From assembly GCF_007565055.1 (NCBI RefSeq), contig NC_044558.1, forward strand, positions 83,893,444-83,957,443: a stretch of DNA of 64,000 nt, read 5' to 3'. This document shows positions 9,911 through 20,297 of the stretch, piece by piece. How positions within the stretch are numbered: the first letter of the stretch is position 1; every line of letters begins with the position of its first letter. Position numbers and translations under genes: made by a program. The DNA comes from Rhinopithecus roxellana. Lineage: Eukaryota > Chordata > Mammalia > Primates > Cercopithecidae. The notes under the pieces are model-generated. The model was given only the letters and a program-made list of their open reading frames with translations. It made no database searches and was not told the DNA's origin.

Positions 9911-10200
9911 GGCTGGGCGCAGTGGCTCACGCTTGTAATCCCAGCACTTTGGGAGGCCAAGGTGGGGAGATTACCTGAGGTCAGGAGTTCGAGACCGGCC
10001 TGGCCAATATGATGAAACCCTGTCTCCACTAAAAATACAAAAATTAGCTGGGTGTGGTGGTGGGCGCCTGTAATCCCAGCTACTCTAGAGGCGGCTGAGG
10101 CAGGAAATTGCTTGAATTCAGGAGGCAGAGGTTGCAGTAAGCTAAGATCGTGTCACTGCACTCCAGCCTGGATGACAGAGACTCTGTCTCAAAAGAAAAA
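9911..10200 (+). mobile_element. Alu, full length
   Basis: Sense Alu with small GCGGCT insertion near 10091 and a short tail running into (AT)n. Confidence 0.95.
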
Positions 10201-10217
10201 AATATATATGTATATAC

Positions 10218-10500
10218 GCCAGTCGTGGTGGCTCATACCTGTAATCCCAGCACTTTAGAAGGCCAAGGTGGGTGGATCGCTTGAGGTCAGGAGTTTGAGA
10301 CCAGCCTGACCAACATAGTGAAACCTCGTTTCTACTAAAAATACAAAATTAGCCAGGCATGGTGGTGCACGCCTGTAATCCCAGCTACTCCAGAGGCTGA
10401 GACAGGAGAATCACTTGAACCCAGGAGGCAGAGGTTGCAGTGAGCCAAGATGACTCCATTGCACTCCAGCCTGGGCAACAATAGCGAGACTCCGTTTAAA
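10218..10500 (+). mobile_element. Alu, full length
   Basis: Sense Alu whose A-tail has become the adjacent TG microsatellite. Confidence 0.95.
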
Positions 10501-10501
10501 A

Positions 10502-10504
<3 letters not shown>

Positions 10505-10562
<58 letters not shown>
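10505..10562 (+). repeat. (TG)n microsatellite
   Basis: About 27 TG units. Both strands give artificial VCVCV / HTHTH open frames. Confidence 0.95.
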
Positions 10563-10588
10563 CATATTTATTGATTAAAACAATGTTA

Positions 10589-10888
10589 GGCCAGGCGCGG
10601 TGGCTCAAGCCTGTAATCCCAGCACTTTGGGAGGCCGAGACGGGCGGATCACGAGGTCAGGAGATCGAGACCATCCTGGCTAACATGGTGAAACCCCGTC
10701 TCTACTAAAAAATACAAAAAAAACTAGCCGGGTGAGGTGGCGGACGCCTGTAGTCCCAGCTACTCGGGAGGCTGAGGCAGGAGAATCACTTGAACCCGGG
10801 AGGTGGAGGTTACAGAGAGCCGAGATCACGCCACTGCACTCCAGCATGGACAACAGAGTGAGAATCCGTCTCAAAATAAATAAATAAG
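10589..10888 (+). mobile_element. AluY
   Basis: Sense AluY with AAATAAATAAATAA tail. Confidence 0.95.
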
Positions 10889-10907
10889 CTAAAAATTTAA
10901 CAAAAAG

Positions 10908-10972
10908 AGACATAGCAATGAACAAAAGAAGACAAAATGTCTACCCTCATGGAGCTTACATTCCTGTGGGCT
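10908..10972 (-). repeat. LINE-2 fragment, right part
   Basis: AGACATAGCAATGAACAAAA then CTCATGGAGCTTACATTCCT continues the L2 broken at 8439. Confidence 0.75.
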
Positions 10973-10987
10973 TAAAAATCCAACCTG

Positions 10988-11298
10988 GGCCGGGCGCAGT
11001 GGCTCAAGCCTGTAATCCCAGCACTTTGGGAGGCCGAGACGGGCGGATCACGAGGTCAGGAGATCGAGAACATCCTGTCTAACCCGGTGAAACCCCGTCT
11101 GTACTAAAAAATACAAAAAAACTAGCCGGGCGAGGTGGCGGACGCCTGTAGTCCCAGCTACTGGGGAGGCTGAGGCAGGAGAATGGCGTAAACCCGGGAG
11201 GCAGAGCTTGCAGTGAGCCAAGATCCGGCCACTGCACTCCAGCCTGGGCGACAGAGCAAGACTCCGTCTCAGAAAAAAAAAAAAAAAAAAAAAAAAAA
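10988..11298 (+). mobile_element. AluY, Old World monkey type
   Basis: CCGGCCACTGCACTCC right arm. Flanked by ATCCAACCTG at 10978-10987 and again after its tail. Confidence 0.95.
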
Positions 11299-11310
11299 TC
11301 CAACCTGAAT

Positions 11311-11602
11311 GGCCGGGCGCAATGGCTCATGTCTGTAATCCCAGCACTTTAGGAGGCCAAGGAGGGTGGATCACCTGAGGTCAGGAGTTCAAGACCAGCC
11401 TGACCAATGTGAAGAAATCCTGTCTCTACAAAATACAAAATTAGCCAGGCATGGTGGCGCAAGCCTGTAATCCCAGCTACTAGGGAGGCTGAGGTGGGAG
11501 AATCGCTTGAACCTGGGAGGCGAAGGTTGTGATGAGCTGAGATTGCACCATTGTACTCCAGCCTGGGCAACAAGAGTGAATTGTCTCAAAAAAAAAAAAA
11601 AG
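11311..11602 (+). mobile_element. Alu reusing the same target
   Basis: Starts directly after the ATCCAACCTGAAT copy and is followed by TTCAACCTGAAA, a third copy of that target. Confidence 0.95.
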
Positions 11603-11621
11603 AAATTCAACCTGAAATATT

Positions 11622-11932
11622 TTATTATTTTTATTTTTATTTTTATTTTTTGAGAAGGAGTCTTGCTCTGTCGCCCAGGCTGGAGTGCAGTGGCACGATC
11701 TTGGCTCATTGCAACCTCCACCTCCCAGGTTCACGCCATTCTCCTGCCTCAGCCTCCCAAGTAGCTGGGACTACAGGTGTGTGCCACCACACCCAGCTAA
11801 TTTTTAATATTTTTAGTAGAGACAGGGTTTCACCATGTTAGCCAGGATGGTCTTGATCTCCTGACCTCATGATCCGCCCACCTCAGCCTCCCAAAGTGCT
11901 GGGATTACAGGTGTGAGCCACCGCGCCCAGCC
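11622..11932 (-). mobile_element. Alu, full length, inverted relative to neighbour
   Basis: Antisense Alu with a (TATTTT)n tail at 11622-11650; forms a close inverted pair with 11311-11602. Confidence 0.95.
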
Positions 11933-12057
11933 AATCTTCTCTACTACAATGTCTAATCTGCTATTACTCCCATCCAGGGTATTTTTTATCTCACATATTG
12001 TAGTTTTCATCACTGTAAGTTCTATTTGTCTTTGTATCTTCTATGTCTCTACTTAAC
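11933..12057 (-). repeat. L1 fragment (old L1, 5' region), piece 1
   Basis: Resembles the antisense of the 5'-UTR of an old mammalian-wide L1 (CTCACATATTGTAGTTTTCA). Further pieces of the same element lie at 12348, 13411 and 14063. Confidence 0.6.
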
Positions 12058-12347
12058 TTTTTTTTTTTTTTAGACGGAGTCTCACTCTGTCTCCCAGGCT
12101 GGAGTGCAGTGGTGCGATCTCAGCTCACTGCAACCTTGGCCTCTCAGGTTCAAGCGATTCTCTTGCCTCAGCCCAAGTAGCTGGGATTACAGGCGCCTGC
12201 CACCAAGCCCAGCTAATTTTTGTATTTTTAGTAGAGACGGGGTTTCACCATGTTGGCCAGGCTGGTCTTGAACTCCTGACCTAGTGATCCGCCTGTCTTG
12301 GCCTCCCAAAATGTTGGGATTACAGGCCTGAGCCACAGCACCTGGCC
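12058..12347 (-). mobile_element. Alu, full length
   Basis: Antisense Alu inserted in the L1; ends CACCTGGCC. Confidence 0.95.
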
Positions 12348-12540
12348 TTCTACTTAACCTTATAAACATATGAAATACAGTTCCAGTAACTATCTTAATA
12401 TCCTTATCTACTAATTCTCATATCTGTGTCAGTTCTGGATTGGTTTCAATTGATGTATTTTTGTCCTCTTTAGTAGTGATATTTTCCTGCATGTTTGCCT
12501 GGTTATTGCTGATTGGATATTAGACACTGTGGGTTTTACC
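12348..12540 (-). repeat. L1 fragment, piece 2
   Basis: CAGTTCTGGATTGGTTTCAA then GGATATTAGACACTGTGGGT continues the L1 from 12057. Confidence 0.6.
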
Positions 12541-12612
12541 TTGTCCTCTTTCTCTCTTTTTCTTCATCTTTTTTCCTCCTCTTTCCTCCTCCTCTTTCTA
12601 CTTCTTCTATAT
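12541..12612 (+). repeat. CT-rich low-complexity tract
   Basis: About 70 bases of TTTCCTCCT-type polypyrimidine expanded inside the L1. Confidence 0.85.
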
Positions 12613-12720
12613 TTTGGTATCCCTAAAAACATTCTTTCCTTTTTCCCCTGGACCACCCTCCCCTTCCCCTGTCCTGCTTGCTCTGTGCCTTGGCCCCACC
12701 TCTTCCTAAAAAAACAACAA

Positions 12721-13010
12721 GGCCGAGCACGATGGCTCACGCCTGTAATCCTGGCACACTGGGAGGCCAAGGCGGGTGGATCACCTGAGGTCAGGAGTTC
12801 GAGACCAGCCTGGCCAACATCATGAAACCCTGTCTCTACTAAAAATACAAAAATTAGCCAGGAATGGTGGCATGCACCTGTAACCCCAGCTACTCCAGAG
12901 ACTGAGGCATGAGAATTGCTTGAACCCAGGAGGTAGAGTGTGCAGTGAGCCAAGATCACACCACTGCACTCCAGCCTGGACAACAGAGTAAGACTCTGTC
13001 TCAAAAATAA
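12721..13010 (+). mobile_element. Alu, full length
   Basis: Sense Alu with A/AAAAT tail. Confidence 0.95.
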
Positions 13011-13035
13011 AATAAAATTAAATTAAATTTTAAAA

Positions 13036-13318
13036 GGCTGGGCAAGATGGCTGACCCCTGTAATCCCAGCACTTTGGGAGGCCAAGACAGATGGATCACT
13101 TTAGGTCAGAAAGACCAGCCTGGCCAACATGGCAAAACTCCATCTCTACTAAAAATACAAAAATTAGCTGGGTATGGTGGCAAACACCTGTAATTCCAGC
13201 TACTTGGGAGCCTGACTCAGGAAAATCATTTAAACTTGGGAGGCAGAGGTGGCAGTGAGCCGAGATGGTGCCACTGCACTCCAGCCTGGGTGACAGACTC
13301 CATCTCAAAAAAAAAATA
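13036..13318 (+). mobile_element. Alu, full length
   Basis: Sense Alu, head GGCTGGGCAAGATGGCTGAC, small deletion in the left monomer. Confidence 0.95.
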
Positions 13319-13410
13319 GATAGATGATAGGTAGATAGATAGACACACAGACACATATCACATATGTATACACACATATATTAATATATACACGTATATA
13401 TATATATATA
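13316..13410 (+). repeat. Compound microsatellite (GATA, CACAT, TA)
   Basis: Successive TAGA, ACACATA and TATATA runs grown from the tail of the preceding Alu. Confidence 0.85.
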
Positions 13411-13489
13411 TTCTTGAACATTTTATACTGGATACAGTCAAGGCATTTGGAAACAGTTTAATTCTTTTGGAATCAAAAGTGCAACTCAG
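13411..13489 (-). repeat. L1 fragment, piece 3
   Basis: GGATACAGTCAAGGCATTTG then GAAACAGTTTAATTC; same element as 12348. Confidence 0.6.
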
Positions 13490-13604
13490 GGCTGGGCGTG
13501 GTGGCTCAGGCCTGTAATCCCCACACTTTGGGAGGTCAAGGCGGATGGATCACCTGAGGTCTTGAGTTTGAGACCAGCCTGGCCAACATAATGAAACCCC
13601 GTCT
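13490..13604 (+). mobile_element. Alu, first part, split by another Alu
   Basis: Runs to GAAACCCCGTCT, the target of the nested Alu. Resumes at 13856. Confidence 0.9.
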
Positions 13605-13855
13605 TGGCAGATCACGAGGTCAGGAGATCGAGACCATCCTGGCTAACATGGTGAAACCCCGTCTCTACTAAAAAAATTCAAAAAAACTACCCGGGCGTGG
13701 TGGCGTGCGCCTGTAGTCCCAGCTACTCAGGAGGCTGAGGCAGGAGAATGGCGTAAACCCGGGAGGTGGAGCTTGCAGTGAGCTGAGATCCAGCCACTGC
13801 ACTCCAGCCTGGGTGACAGAGCAAGACCCCATCTCAAAAAAAAAAAAAAGAAAAA
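13605..13855 (+). mobile_element. 5'-truncated Alu nested in an Alu
   Basis: Starts at the GCAGATCACGAGG segment. GAAACCCCGTCT at 13593-13604 and 13856-13867 is a 12-bp target-site duplication made within Alu sequence. Confidence 0.9.
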
Positions 13856-14060
13856 GAAACCCCGTCTCTACTAAAAATACAAAAATTAGTCCGGTGTGGT
13901 GGCGTGTGCCTGTAATCCCAGCTACTCAGGAGGCTGAGGCAGGAGAACTGCTTGAACTCAGGAGACAGAGGTTGCAGTGAGCGGAGACCACGCCACTGCA
14001 CTCCAGCCTGGGTGACAGAGCAAGCCTCTGTCTCAAAAACAACAACAACAACAACAACAT
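13856..14060 (+). mobile_element. Alu, second part, (CAA)n tail
   Basis: Completes the Alu begun at 13490; tail is (AAC)n. Confidence 0.9.
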
Positions 14061-14062
14061 AA

Positions 14063-14665
14063 AAAGGTGCAACTTACTCTAGAACTAACTTTTCCCCACT
14101 ACTGAGGCAAGAACAATGCCCCAAGAACCCTGAGGTTTTCGAGGCTGGTTGGTGGCACAAGCATTATTCCTGGGTTTGTGTGAGTGGAATGCACTTGTAC
14201 CTCTAATCATTTCAGGTGGTTCTTTCTCTGGCCTCGGGTCAGCCCTTTCATGTCATGTGTGGGCTGAGCATCACTCAGAGGACGGCTGGAGAAGCGCTTG
14301 CTGCAGACCACTGGGATTCTCTGTGCGCAGCTGTATCCTCTCCAGAACTTGAACCTCCCTGGTCCCCCTGGACTCTTAGCTCTGTTTGCTCAACTCAGGG
14401 GATCTGCCAGACTCCACCTGGGTTCCCCCTCTCTGCATCATGGCCTGGAAATTCCCAAGACAGTAACATTGTGGGAGCATTCACTGGGCTCACCCCGTTT
14501 GTTGCCTGTCCCTCAGGGATCACTGTCCTCTGTTGACTGATGTCCAAAGTCTTGAAAAACATGGTTTCATACACATTTTATCCATTTTGTTTTGTTCTTT
14601 CAGGTGAGAAAGTAAATCTACACTGTTACTGCATCTCGGTCAGCCAAATGCATTTGAGACTCACT
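14063..14665 (-). repeat. L1 5'-UTR fragment, piece 4
   Basis: Six hundred bases matching, antisense, the 5' end of an old L1: CCCCACTACTGAGGCAAGAA, TTTCTCTGGCCTCGGGTCAG, CTCAGGGATCACTGTCCTC and the terminal GGTGAGAAAGTAAATC. Open frames of 67-106 codons here are chance frames in this UTR. Confidence 0.7.
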
Positions 14666-14673
14666 CATGTTGA

Positions 14674-14972
14674 GGCCAGGTGCAGTGGCTCATGCCTGTA
14701 ATCCCAGCACTTTGGGAGGCCAAGGGGGGCAGATCACCTGAGGTCAGGAATTTAAGACCAGCCTGGTCAACATGGTGAAACCTCGTCTCTACTAAAAATA
14801 CAATAATTAGCCGGGTGTGGTGATGAGCGCCTGTAGTCCCAGCTACTCGGGAGGCTGAGGCAGGAGAATTGCTTGAATCTGGGAGGCGGAGGTTGCAGTG
14901 AGCCAAGATCGTGTCTCTGTACTCTGGCATGGGCGACAGAGTGAGACTCCCTCTTAAAAAAAAAAAAAAAAA
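14674..14972 (+). mobile_element. Alu, full length
   Basis: Sense Alu with 18-base A-tail. Confidence 0.95.
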
Positions 14973-14973
14973 C

Positions 14974-15121
14974 GGCTGGGTGTGGTGGTTCACGCCTGTA
15001 ATCCCAGCACTTTGGGAGGGCCAGGCAGGAGAATCACTTGAGTACAGGAATTTGAGACTAGCCTAGGAAACATAGCAAGACCTTATTCAGAAAAAGAAGG
15101 AGAAGAAGAAAGGAAGGAAGG
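14974..15121 (+). mobile_element. Alu left monomer with purine tail
   Basis: Only the left arm, ending in AGAAGGAGAAGAAGAAAGGA. Confidence 0.85.
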
Positions 15122-15424
15122 GGCCGGGCACGGTGGCTCAAGCCTGTAATCCCAGCACTTTGGGAGGCCGAGACGGGCAGATCACGAGGTCAGGAGATCG
15201 AGACCATCCTGGCTAACACGGTGAAACCCCATCTCTACTAAAAAAATACAAAAAAACTAGCCGGGCGAGGTGGCGGGCGCCTGTAGTCCCAGCTACTCGG
15301 GAGGCTGAGGCAGGAGAATGGCGTAAACCCGGGAGGCGGAGCTTGCAGTGAGCTGAGATCCGGCCACTGCACTCCAGCCCGGGCGATAGAGCGAGACTCC
15401 GTCTCAAAAAAAAAAAAAAAAAAA
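15122..15424 (+). mobile_element. AluY, Old World monkey type
   Basis: GAGATCCGGCCACTGCACTC present; inserted in the purine tail of the preceding monomer. Confidence 0.95.
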
Positions 15425-15512
15425 GAAAGGAAGGAGGGAGGGAGGGAAGGATGGAAGGAAGGATGAAAGGAGGGAAAGAAAGAGGGAGAGAAGAAAGAGG
15501 AGGAGGAAGATT
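15425..15512 (+). repeat. Purine (GGAA/GAGG)n tract
   Basis: About 90 bases of A and G continuing the tail interrupted at 15121. Confidence 0.9.
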
Positions 15513-15552
15513 TCACATAAAAATCAAGACTGGTACTTTCTTTTGAAAAATG

Positions 15553-15871
15553 GGTCTGGGCGCAGTGGCTCACGCCTGTAATCCCAGAGCTTTGGGAGGC
15601 CAAGGTGGGTGGATCACGAGGTCAGGAGATCGAGACCAGCCTGGCTAACACGGTGAAACCCCGTCTCTACTAAAAATACAAAAAATTAGCCAGGTATGAT
15701 GGCGGACGCCTGTAGTCCCAGCTACTCAGGAGGCTGAGGCAGGAGAATGATATGAACCTGGGAGGCAGAGCTTGCAGTGAGCTAAGATCCGGCCACTGCA
15801 CTCCAGCCTGGGTGACAGAGCGAGACTGCGTCTCAAAAATAAAAAAATAAAAAAAAAAAAAAAAAAAAAAA
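15553..15871 (+). mobile_element. AluY
   Basis: Sense Alu with GATCCGGCCACTGC arm and a long A/AAAAT tail. Confidence 0.95.
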
Positions 15872-16560
15872 GATCAAAATGGGAAGATCTGGTCACACTG
15901 GATTCACATTCCTGCATGGCGATTGGCTGGCACACAGGAACAGCTAGCAGCATTACATGGGCCCTGCCTGTTGCGCAGTCCCCACCATTCCCAGTTGTCT
16001 TGCCCAGGCCTCCATAACATAAACTCCATCATGGGTTTATGTTACCTGCTGGTCTCTGGAGACATTTAAGACTCCCAATACAATGTGTCATGAAGAGAAT
16101 GAACCAATGTTGTTGCGAAGATTCTAAAAGCAGCTAAATTACTTGAACGGTGAAAAAACAGAAAATAGTTCATTTCACTGGGGCTACAAAAACACAGGAC
16201 CTTGAAGGAAGAATATAGTGTTACCAAGCAGAGGATTTGGCAAGCAGATACCACTTCACCTCTGCTTGCAGCTTGCAATCCAAACAGGTCCTTCAGCCCC
16301 AAGCTGTCTCTGGACAGGGGAGGCTGGCCCTGCCTCCCAGCGAGATCCAGGCAGGTGCCATGAGCAGGTCAGCCAGGCAGTCAGGTTGCGAATCAGAGGG
16401 ACTCTTCTGTTTGTGCGGTCAGGACTCCATGTGCATTATTTATGAGCCCTTCTGTAGATGGCACCTGCCAGCCACCTGGATCTGAGCAGCCACTCAGGTG
16501 CCAAGTATCAGGTTTGACTTGGCTGCCGCCCTGTACCAGTTCTTGCCCAAAGCACTTCCT
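15872..16560. other. Unique intergenic island
   Basis: About 690 bases without a recognisable repeat, GC-balanced, containing a near-perfect palindrome at 16015-16044. Open frames of 75-82 codons overlap in different frames and have no family resemblance. Confidence 0.6.
16015..16044. repeat. Perfect-arm palindrome
   Basis: TAACATAAAC pairs with GTTTATGTTA and the spacer contains CCAT-C-ATGG, giving 14 pairs with one bulged base and a one-base centre. Confidence 0.9.
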
Positions 16561-16860
16561 TTATTTTTTTATTTTTTAAAGACACAGTCTCGCTGTGTCG
16601 CCCAGGCTGGAGTGCAGTGGCACGATCTCAGCTCACTGCAACCTCCATCTCCTGGGTTCAAGCAATTCTCCTGCCTCAACCTCCCAAGTAGCTGGAATTA
16701 CAGGTGTGCACCACCTCGCCTGGCTAATTTTTGTATTTTTAGTAGAGATGGGGTTTCACCACGTTGGCCAGGCTGGTCTCGAAATACTGACCTCAGGTGA
16801 TCCACCTGCCTTGGCTTGCCAAAGTGCTGGGATTATACGTGTGAACCACCGCACCTGGAC
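16561..16860 (-). mobile_element. Alu, full length
   Basis: Antisense Alu ending GCACCTGGAC. Confidence 0.95.
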
Positions 16861-17089
16861 CCCAAAGTGCTTTCAGATGCATTCATCAGCAACCTGAGGC
16901 TGGACCTGGCTCTCTGCGGACTGTGATTATGATAGGTGAAAAGTGGTGGGAGACTATCCTCCTCACCCTCACCCCCACCCCCATGGGGAACCTCACCTTC
17001 TGTTGTCTTTGAGACACTCTACTTACGGACCACTGGCCTGTGAATTTGGTCAACCAGCTGGGGAGAGTCACAAAAGTAGCAAACACACA

Positions 17090-17212
17090 CTCACTATGTG
17101 CCTGGCACTCTTCTCTACAGTGTGTGTGTATACATTATTTTCATAACAGTCTTATGATGTAAGACCTTTATTATACCTATTTTACAGGTAAGTACTCTAA
17201 GACATGATTTCT
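17090..17212 (-). repeat. MIR fragment
   Basis: CACTATGTGCCTGGCACTCT then TTATACCTATTTTACAGGTA, the antisense MIR order. Confidence 0.75.
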
Positions 17213-17219
17213 CCAACTG

Positions 17220-17500
17220 TTTTTTTTTTTTTTTTTTTTTTTTTCTTTTGAGACAAGGTCTCTCTCTGTCATCCTAGATGCAGTGCAGTGGTGCGATCAC
17301 AGCTCAATGCAGCCCACCTCCCAGGCTTGAGCAATTCTTTCCCCTCAGCTTCCTGAGTAACTGGGACTACAGGTGTGCCACCATGCCCAGCTGATTCTTT
17401 TATTTTTCATAGAGATGGGGTCTTGCTATGTTGCCCAGGCTAATCTCAAACTTCTGGGCTCAAGTGATCCTCCTGCCTCAGCCTCTCAAAGTTCTGGGAC
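17220..17500 (-). mobile_element. Alu, old, 5' end lost
   Basis: Antisense AluJ-like copy broken at GTTCTGGGAC by the next Alu. Confidence 0.9.
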
Positions 17501-17501
17501 T

Positions 17502-17802
17502 GGCTGGGTGCGGTGGCTCATGCCTGTAATCCCAGCACTTTGGGAGGCCGAGGCAGGTGGATCACAAGGTCAGGAGATCGAGACCACCCTGGCTAACCCG
17601 GTGAAACCCCGTCTCTACTAAAAAAAAATACAAAAAAATTAGCCGAGTGTGGTGGCGGGTGCCTGTAGTCCCAGCTACTCGGTAGGCAGAAGCAGGAGAA
17701 CGGCGTGAACCTGGGAGGCAGAGCTTGCAGTGAGCCAAGATTGCACCACTGCACATTCCAGCCTGGGCAACAGAACGAGACTCTGTCTCAAAAAAAAAAA
17801 AA
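17502..17802 (+). mobile_element. Alu, full length
   Basis: Sense Alu inserted opposite to the previous one, making an abutting inverted pair. Confidence 0.95.
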
Positions 17803-17809
17803 GAAAAAA

Positions 17810-17992
17810 AAACAATTAGCCAGGTGTGGTGGTGCATGCCTGTAATCCCAGCTACTTGGGAGCCTGAGGCAGGAGAATCGCTTGAACCCAGGAGGTGGAG
17901 GTTGCAGTGAGCCAAGATCTCACCACTACACACCAGCCTGGGTGATACAGCAAGACACTGTCTGCAAAAAAAAAAAAAAAAAAAAAAAAAAG
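17810..17992 (+). mobile_element. 5'-truncated Alu
   Basis: Right monomer and linker only, long A-tail. Confidence 0.9.
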
Positions 17993-18297
17993 GAAGCAAT
18001 AAAAATAACACTTGTACTAAGATATCATTTACATACCATAAAATTTACGCCTTTCAGTTGGTTTTAAAAGCAATACAGTTTCAGTGGTTTTTTCATTAAT
18101 TCATAGGTTATACAGCCACTGCCACTACCTAACTCCAGGACATTTTCATCATGCTCCCCCAAAAGACCTCATACCCATTAACAGTCACTCCTTTACCATC
18201 AGCTCCTAGAAGCCACTAATCTACTTTCTCTCTATAGATTTGCCTATTCTGGACATTTCATATAAATGGAGTCTTACTATGTATGGTCTTTGGTGAC
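17993..18297 (-). repeat. L1M 3' region, piece 1
   Basis: Antisense L1 landmarks: TTTACATACCATAAAATTTA, ACATTTTCATCATGC and TTGCCTATTCTGGACATTTC. Further pieces of similar L1 follow to about 23100. Confidence 0.8.
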
Positions 18298-18420
18298 TTT
18301 TGTAGAGACGAATCTCACCATGTTGCCTAGCCTGGTCTCAAACTACTGGGCTCAAACAATCCTCCAGCCTCAGCTTCCCAAAGTGCTGGGATTACAGGCA
18401 TGAACCACCATGCCCACCCT
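18298..18420 (-). mobile_element. Alu fragment
   Basis: From TTGTAGAGACGAATCTCACC to the 5' end of an old Alu. Confidence 0.8.
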
Positions 18421-18437
18421 CCAATGGCATCCTTTAT

Positions 18438-18777
18438 ATTTTTATTATTTATTTATTTATTTTTGAGACAGAGTTTCACTCTTTTTTTTTTTTTTTTTTG
18501 AGACGGAGTCTCACTGTCACCCAGGCTGGAGTGCAGTGGCGCGATCTCAGCTCACTGCAAGCTCCGCCTCCCGGGTTTATGCCATTCTCCTGCCTCAGCC
18601 TCCCGAGTAGCTGGGACTACAGGCGCCCGCCACCACGCCCAGCTAATTTTGTATTTTTTAGTAGAGACGAGGTTTCACCGTGTTAGCCAGGATGGTCTCG
18701 ATCTCCTGACCTCAGGTGATCTGCCCGTCTTGGCCTCCCAAAGTGCTGGGATTACAGATGTGAGCCACCGTGACCGC
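18438..18777 (-). mobile_element. AluY with duplicated tail/head junction
   Basis: TGGCATCCTTTAT at 18425-18437 and 18778-18790 is a perfect 13-bp target duplication. Between poly-T runs lies an extra GAGACAGAGTTTCACTC. Confidence 0.9.
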
Positions 18778-18876
18778 TGGCATCCTTTATAGCAAAAGGA
18801 TCCCATTCACGATTTTCCATCACATTCAGGTGTCATGTCTCTTTGGCTGCCTGTAATATGAAACGGTTCTTTGATC
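18778..18876 (-). repeat. L1M fragment, piece 2
   Basis: TTTCCATCACATTCAGGTGT; short L1-like segment between Alus. Confidence 0.45.
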
Positions 18877-19197
18877 TTTTTTTTTTTTTTTTTTCTTTTT
18901 TAGACGGAGTCTCACTCTGTTGTCCAGGATGGACAGGATGGAATGCAATGGCATTCCACGATCTTGGCTCACTGCAACCTCCGCCTCCCGGGTTCAAGAG
19001 ATTCTCATGCCTCAGACTCCTGAATAGCTGAGATTACAGGCACCCACCACCTCACCCGGCTAATTTTTTCCTTTTCTGATAGAGACAGAGTTTCACCATA
19101 TTGGCCAGGCTGGTCTCCAACTCCTGAACTCAGGTGATCCACCTGCCTCGGCCTCTCAAATTGCTGGGATTACAGGTATGAGCCACCACACTCAGCC
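18877..19197 (-). mobile_element. Alu with internal duplication
   Basis: Antisense Alu; GGATGGACAGGATGGAATGC marks a short internal tandem duplication. Confidence 0.95.
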
Positions 19198-19240
19198 CAT
19201 AGTTACTCTTATTCCCTATGTACTTTTAAATTATTTTATG

Positions 19241-19372
19241 GGCCCGGAAGGGTGGCTCACATCTGTAACCCCAGCACTTTGGGAGGCTGAAATGGGCAGA
19301 TCACCTAAGGTCAGGAGTTTGAGATAGCCTGGATAACATGGCAAAACCCTGTCTCTACTAAAAATATAAAAA
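19241..19372 (+). mobile_element. Alu, left part, split by three Alus
   Basis: Left monomer ending CTACTAAAAATATAAAA; right monomer resumes at 20298. TTTTATGGG flanks the whole block on both sides. Confidence 0.85.
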
Positions 19373-19675
19373 GCTGGGCTCAGTGGCTCATACCTGTAAT
19401 TCCAGCGCTTTGGGAGTTCGAGGCAGGCAGATCACCTAAGGTTAGGAGTTCGAGACTAGCCTAACCAACATGGAGAAACCCCATCTCTACTAAAAATACA
19501 CAATTAGCCAGGCGTGGTGGCACATGTCTGTAATCCCAGCTACTTGGGAGGCTGAGGCAGGAGAATCACTTAAACCCGGGAAGTGGAGGTTGCGGTGAGC
19601 CAAGATCGTGCCGCTGGACTCCAGCCTGGGCAACAAGAACAAAACTCCATCTCAAAAAATAAAAATTTTTTAAAA
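19373..19675 (+). mobile_element. Alu, nested copy 1
   Basis: Sense Alu, head GCTGGGCTCAGTGGCTCATA. Confidence 0.95.
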
Positions 19676-19676
19676 A

Positions 19677-19975
19677 TTGGCACAGTGGCTCACGCCTGTA
19701 ATCCCAGCACTTTGGGAGGACGAGGCGGATCACGAGGACAGGAGATTGAGACCATCCTGGCTAACACGGTGAAACCCCGTCTCTACTGAAAATACAAAAA
19801 ATTAGCTGGGCGTGGTGGTGGGCACCTGTAGTCCCAGCTACTCGGGAGGCTGAGGCAGGAGAATGGCGTGAACCAAGGAGACAGAGGTTGCAGTGAGCTG
19901 AGATCGCGCCACTGCACTCCACCTGGGCGACAGAGTGAGACTCCATCTCAAAAAAAAAAAAAAAAATTAAAAACA
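19677..19975 (+). mobile_element. Alu, nested copy 2
   Basis: Sense Alu lacking about eight 5' bases. Confidence 0.95.
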
Positions 19976-19986
19976 AATAAAAATTG

Positions 19987-20297
19987 GGCCGGGCACAGTG
20001 GCTCACGCCTGTAATCCCAGCACTTTGGGAGGCCGAGGCGGGCTAATCACCTGAGGTCAAGCATTCAAGACCAGCCTGGCCAACGTGGTGAAACCCAGTC
20101 TCTACTAAAAATACAAAATCAGCCAGGCGTGGTGGCACGTGCCTGTAATCCCAGCCACATGGTAGGTTAAGGCAGGAGAACCACTTGAACCCGGGAGGCA
20201 GAGGTTGCAGTAAGCCGAGATCGCACCATTGCACTCCAGCCTGGGCAAAAGGAGCGAAACTCCATCTCAAAAAATAATAATAATAAATAAAATAAAA
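19987..20297 (+). mobile_element. Alu, nested copy 3
   Basis: Sense Alu with (AAT)n tail. Confidence 0.95.

Noticed and set aside
10508..10608. VCVCVCV and HTHTHT repeat proteins
   Set aside because: Both come from the (TG)n microsatellite read in different frames.
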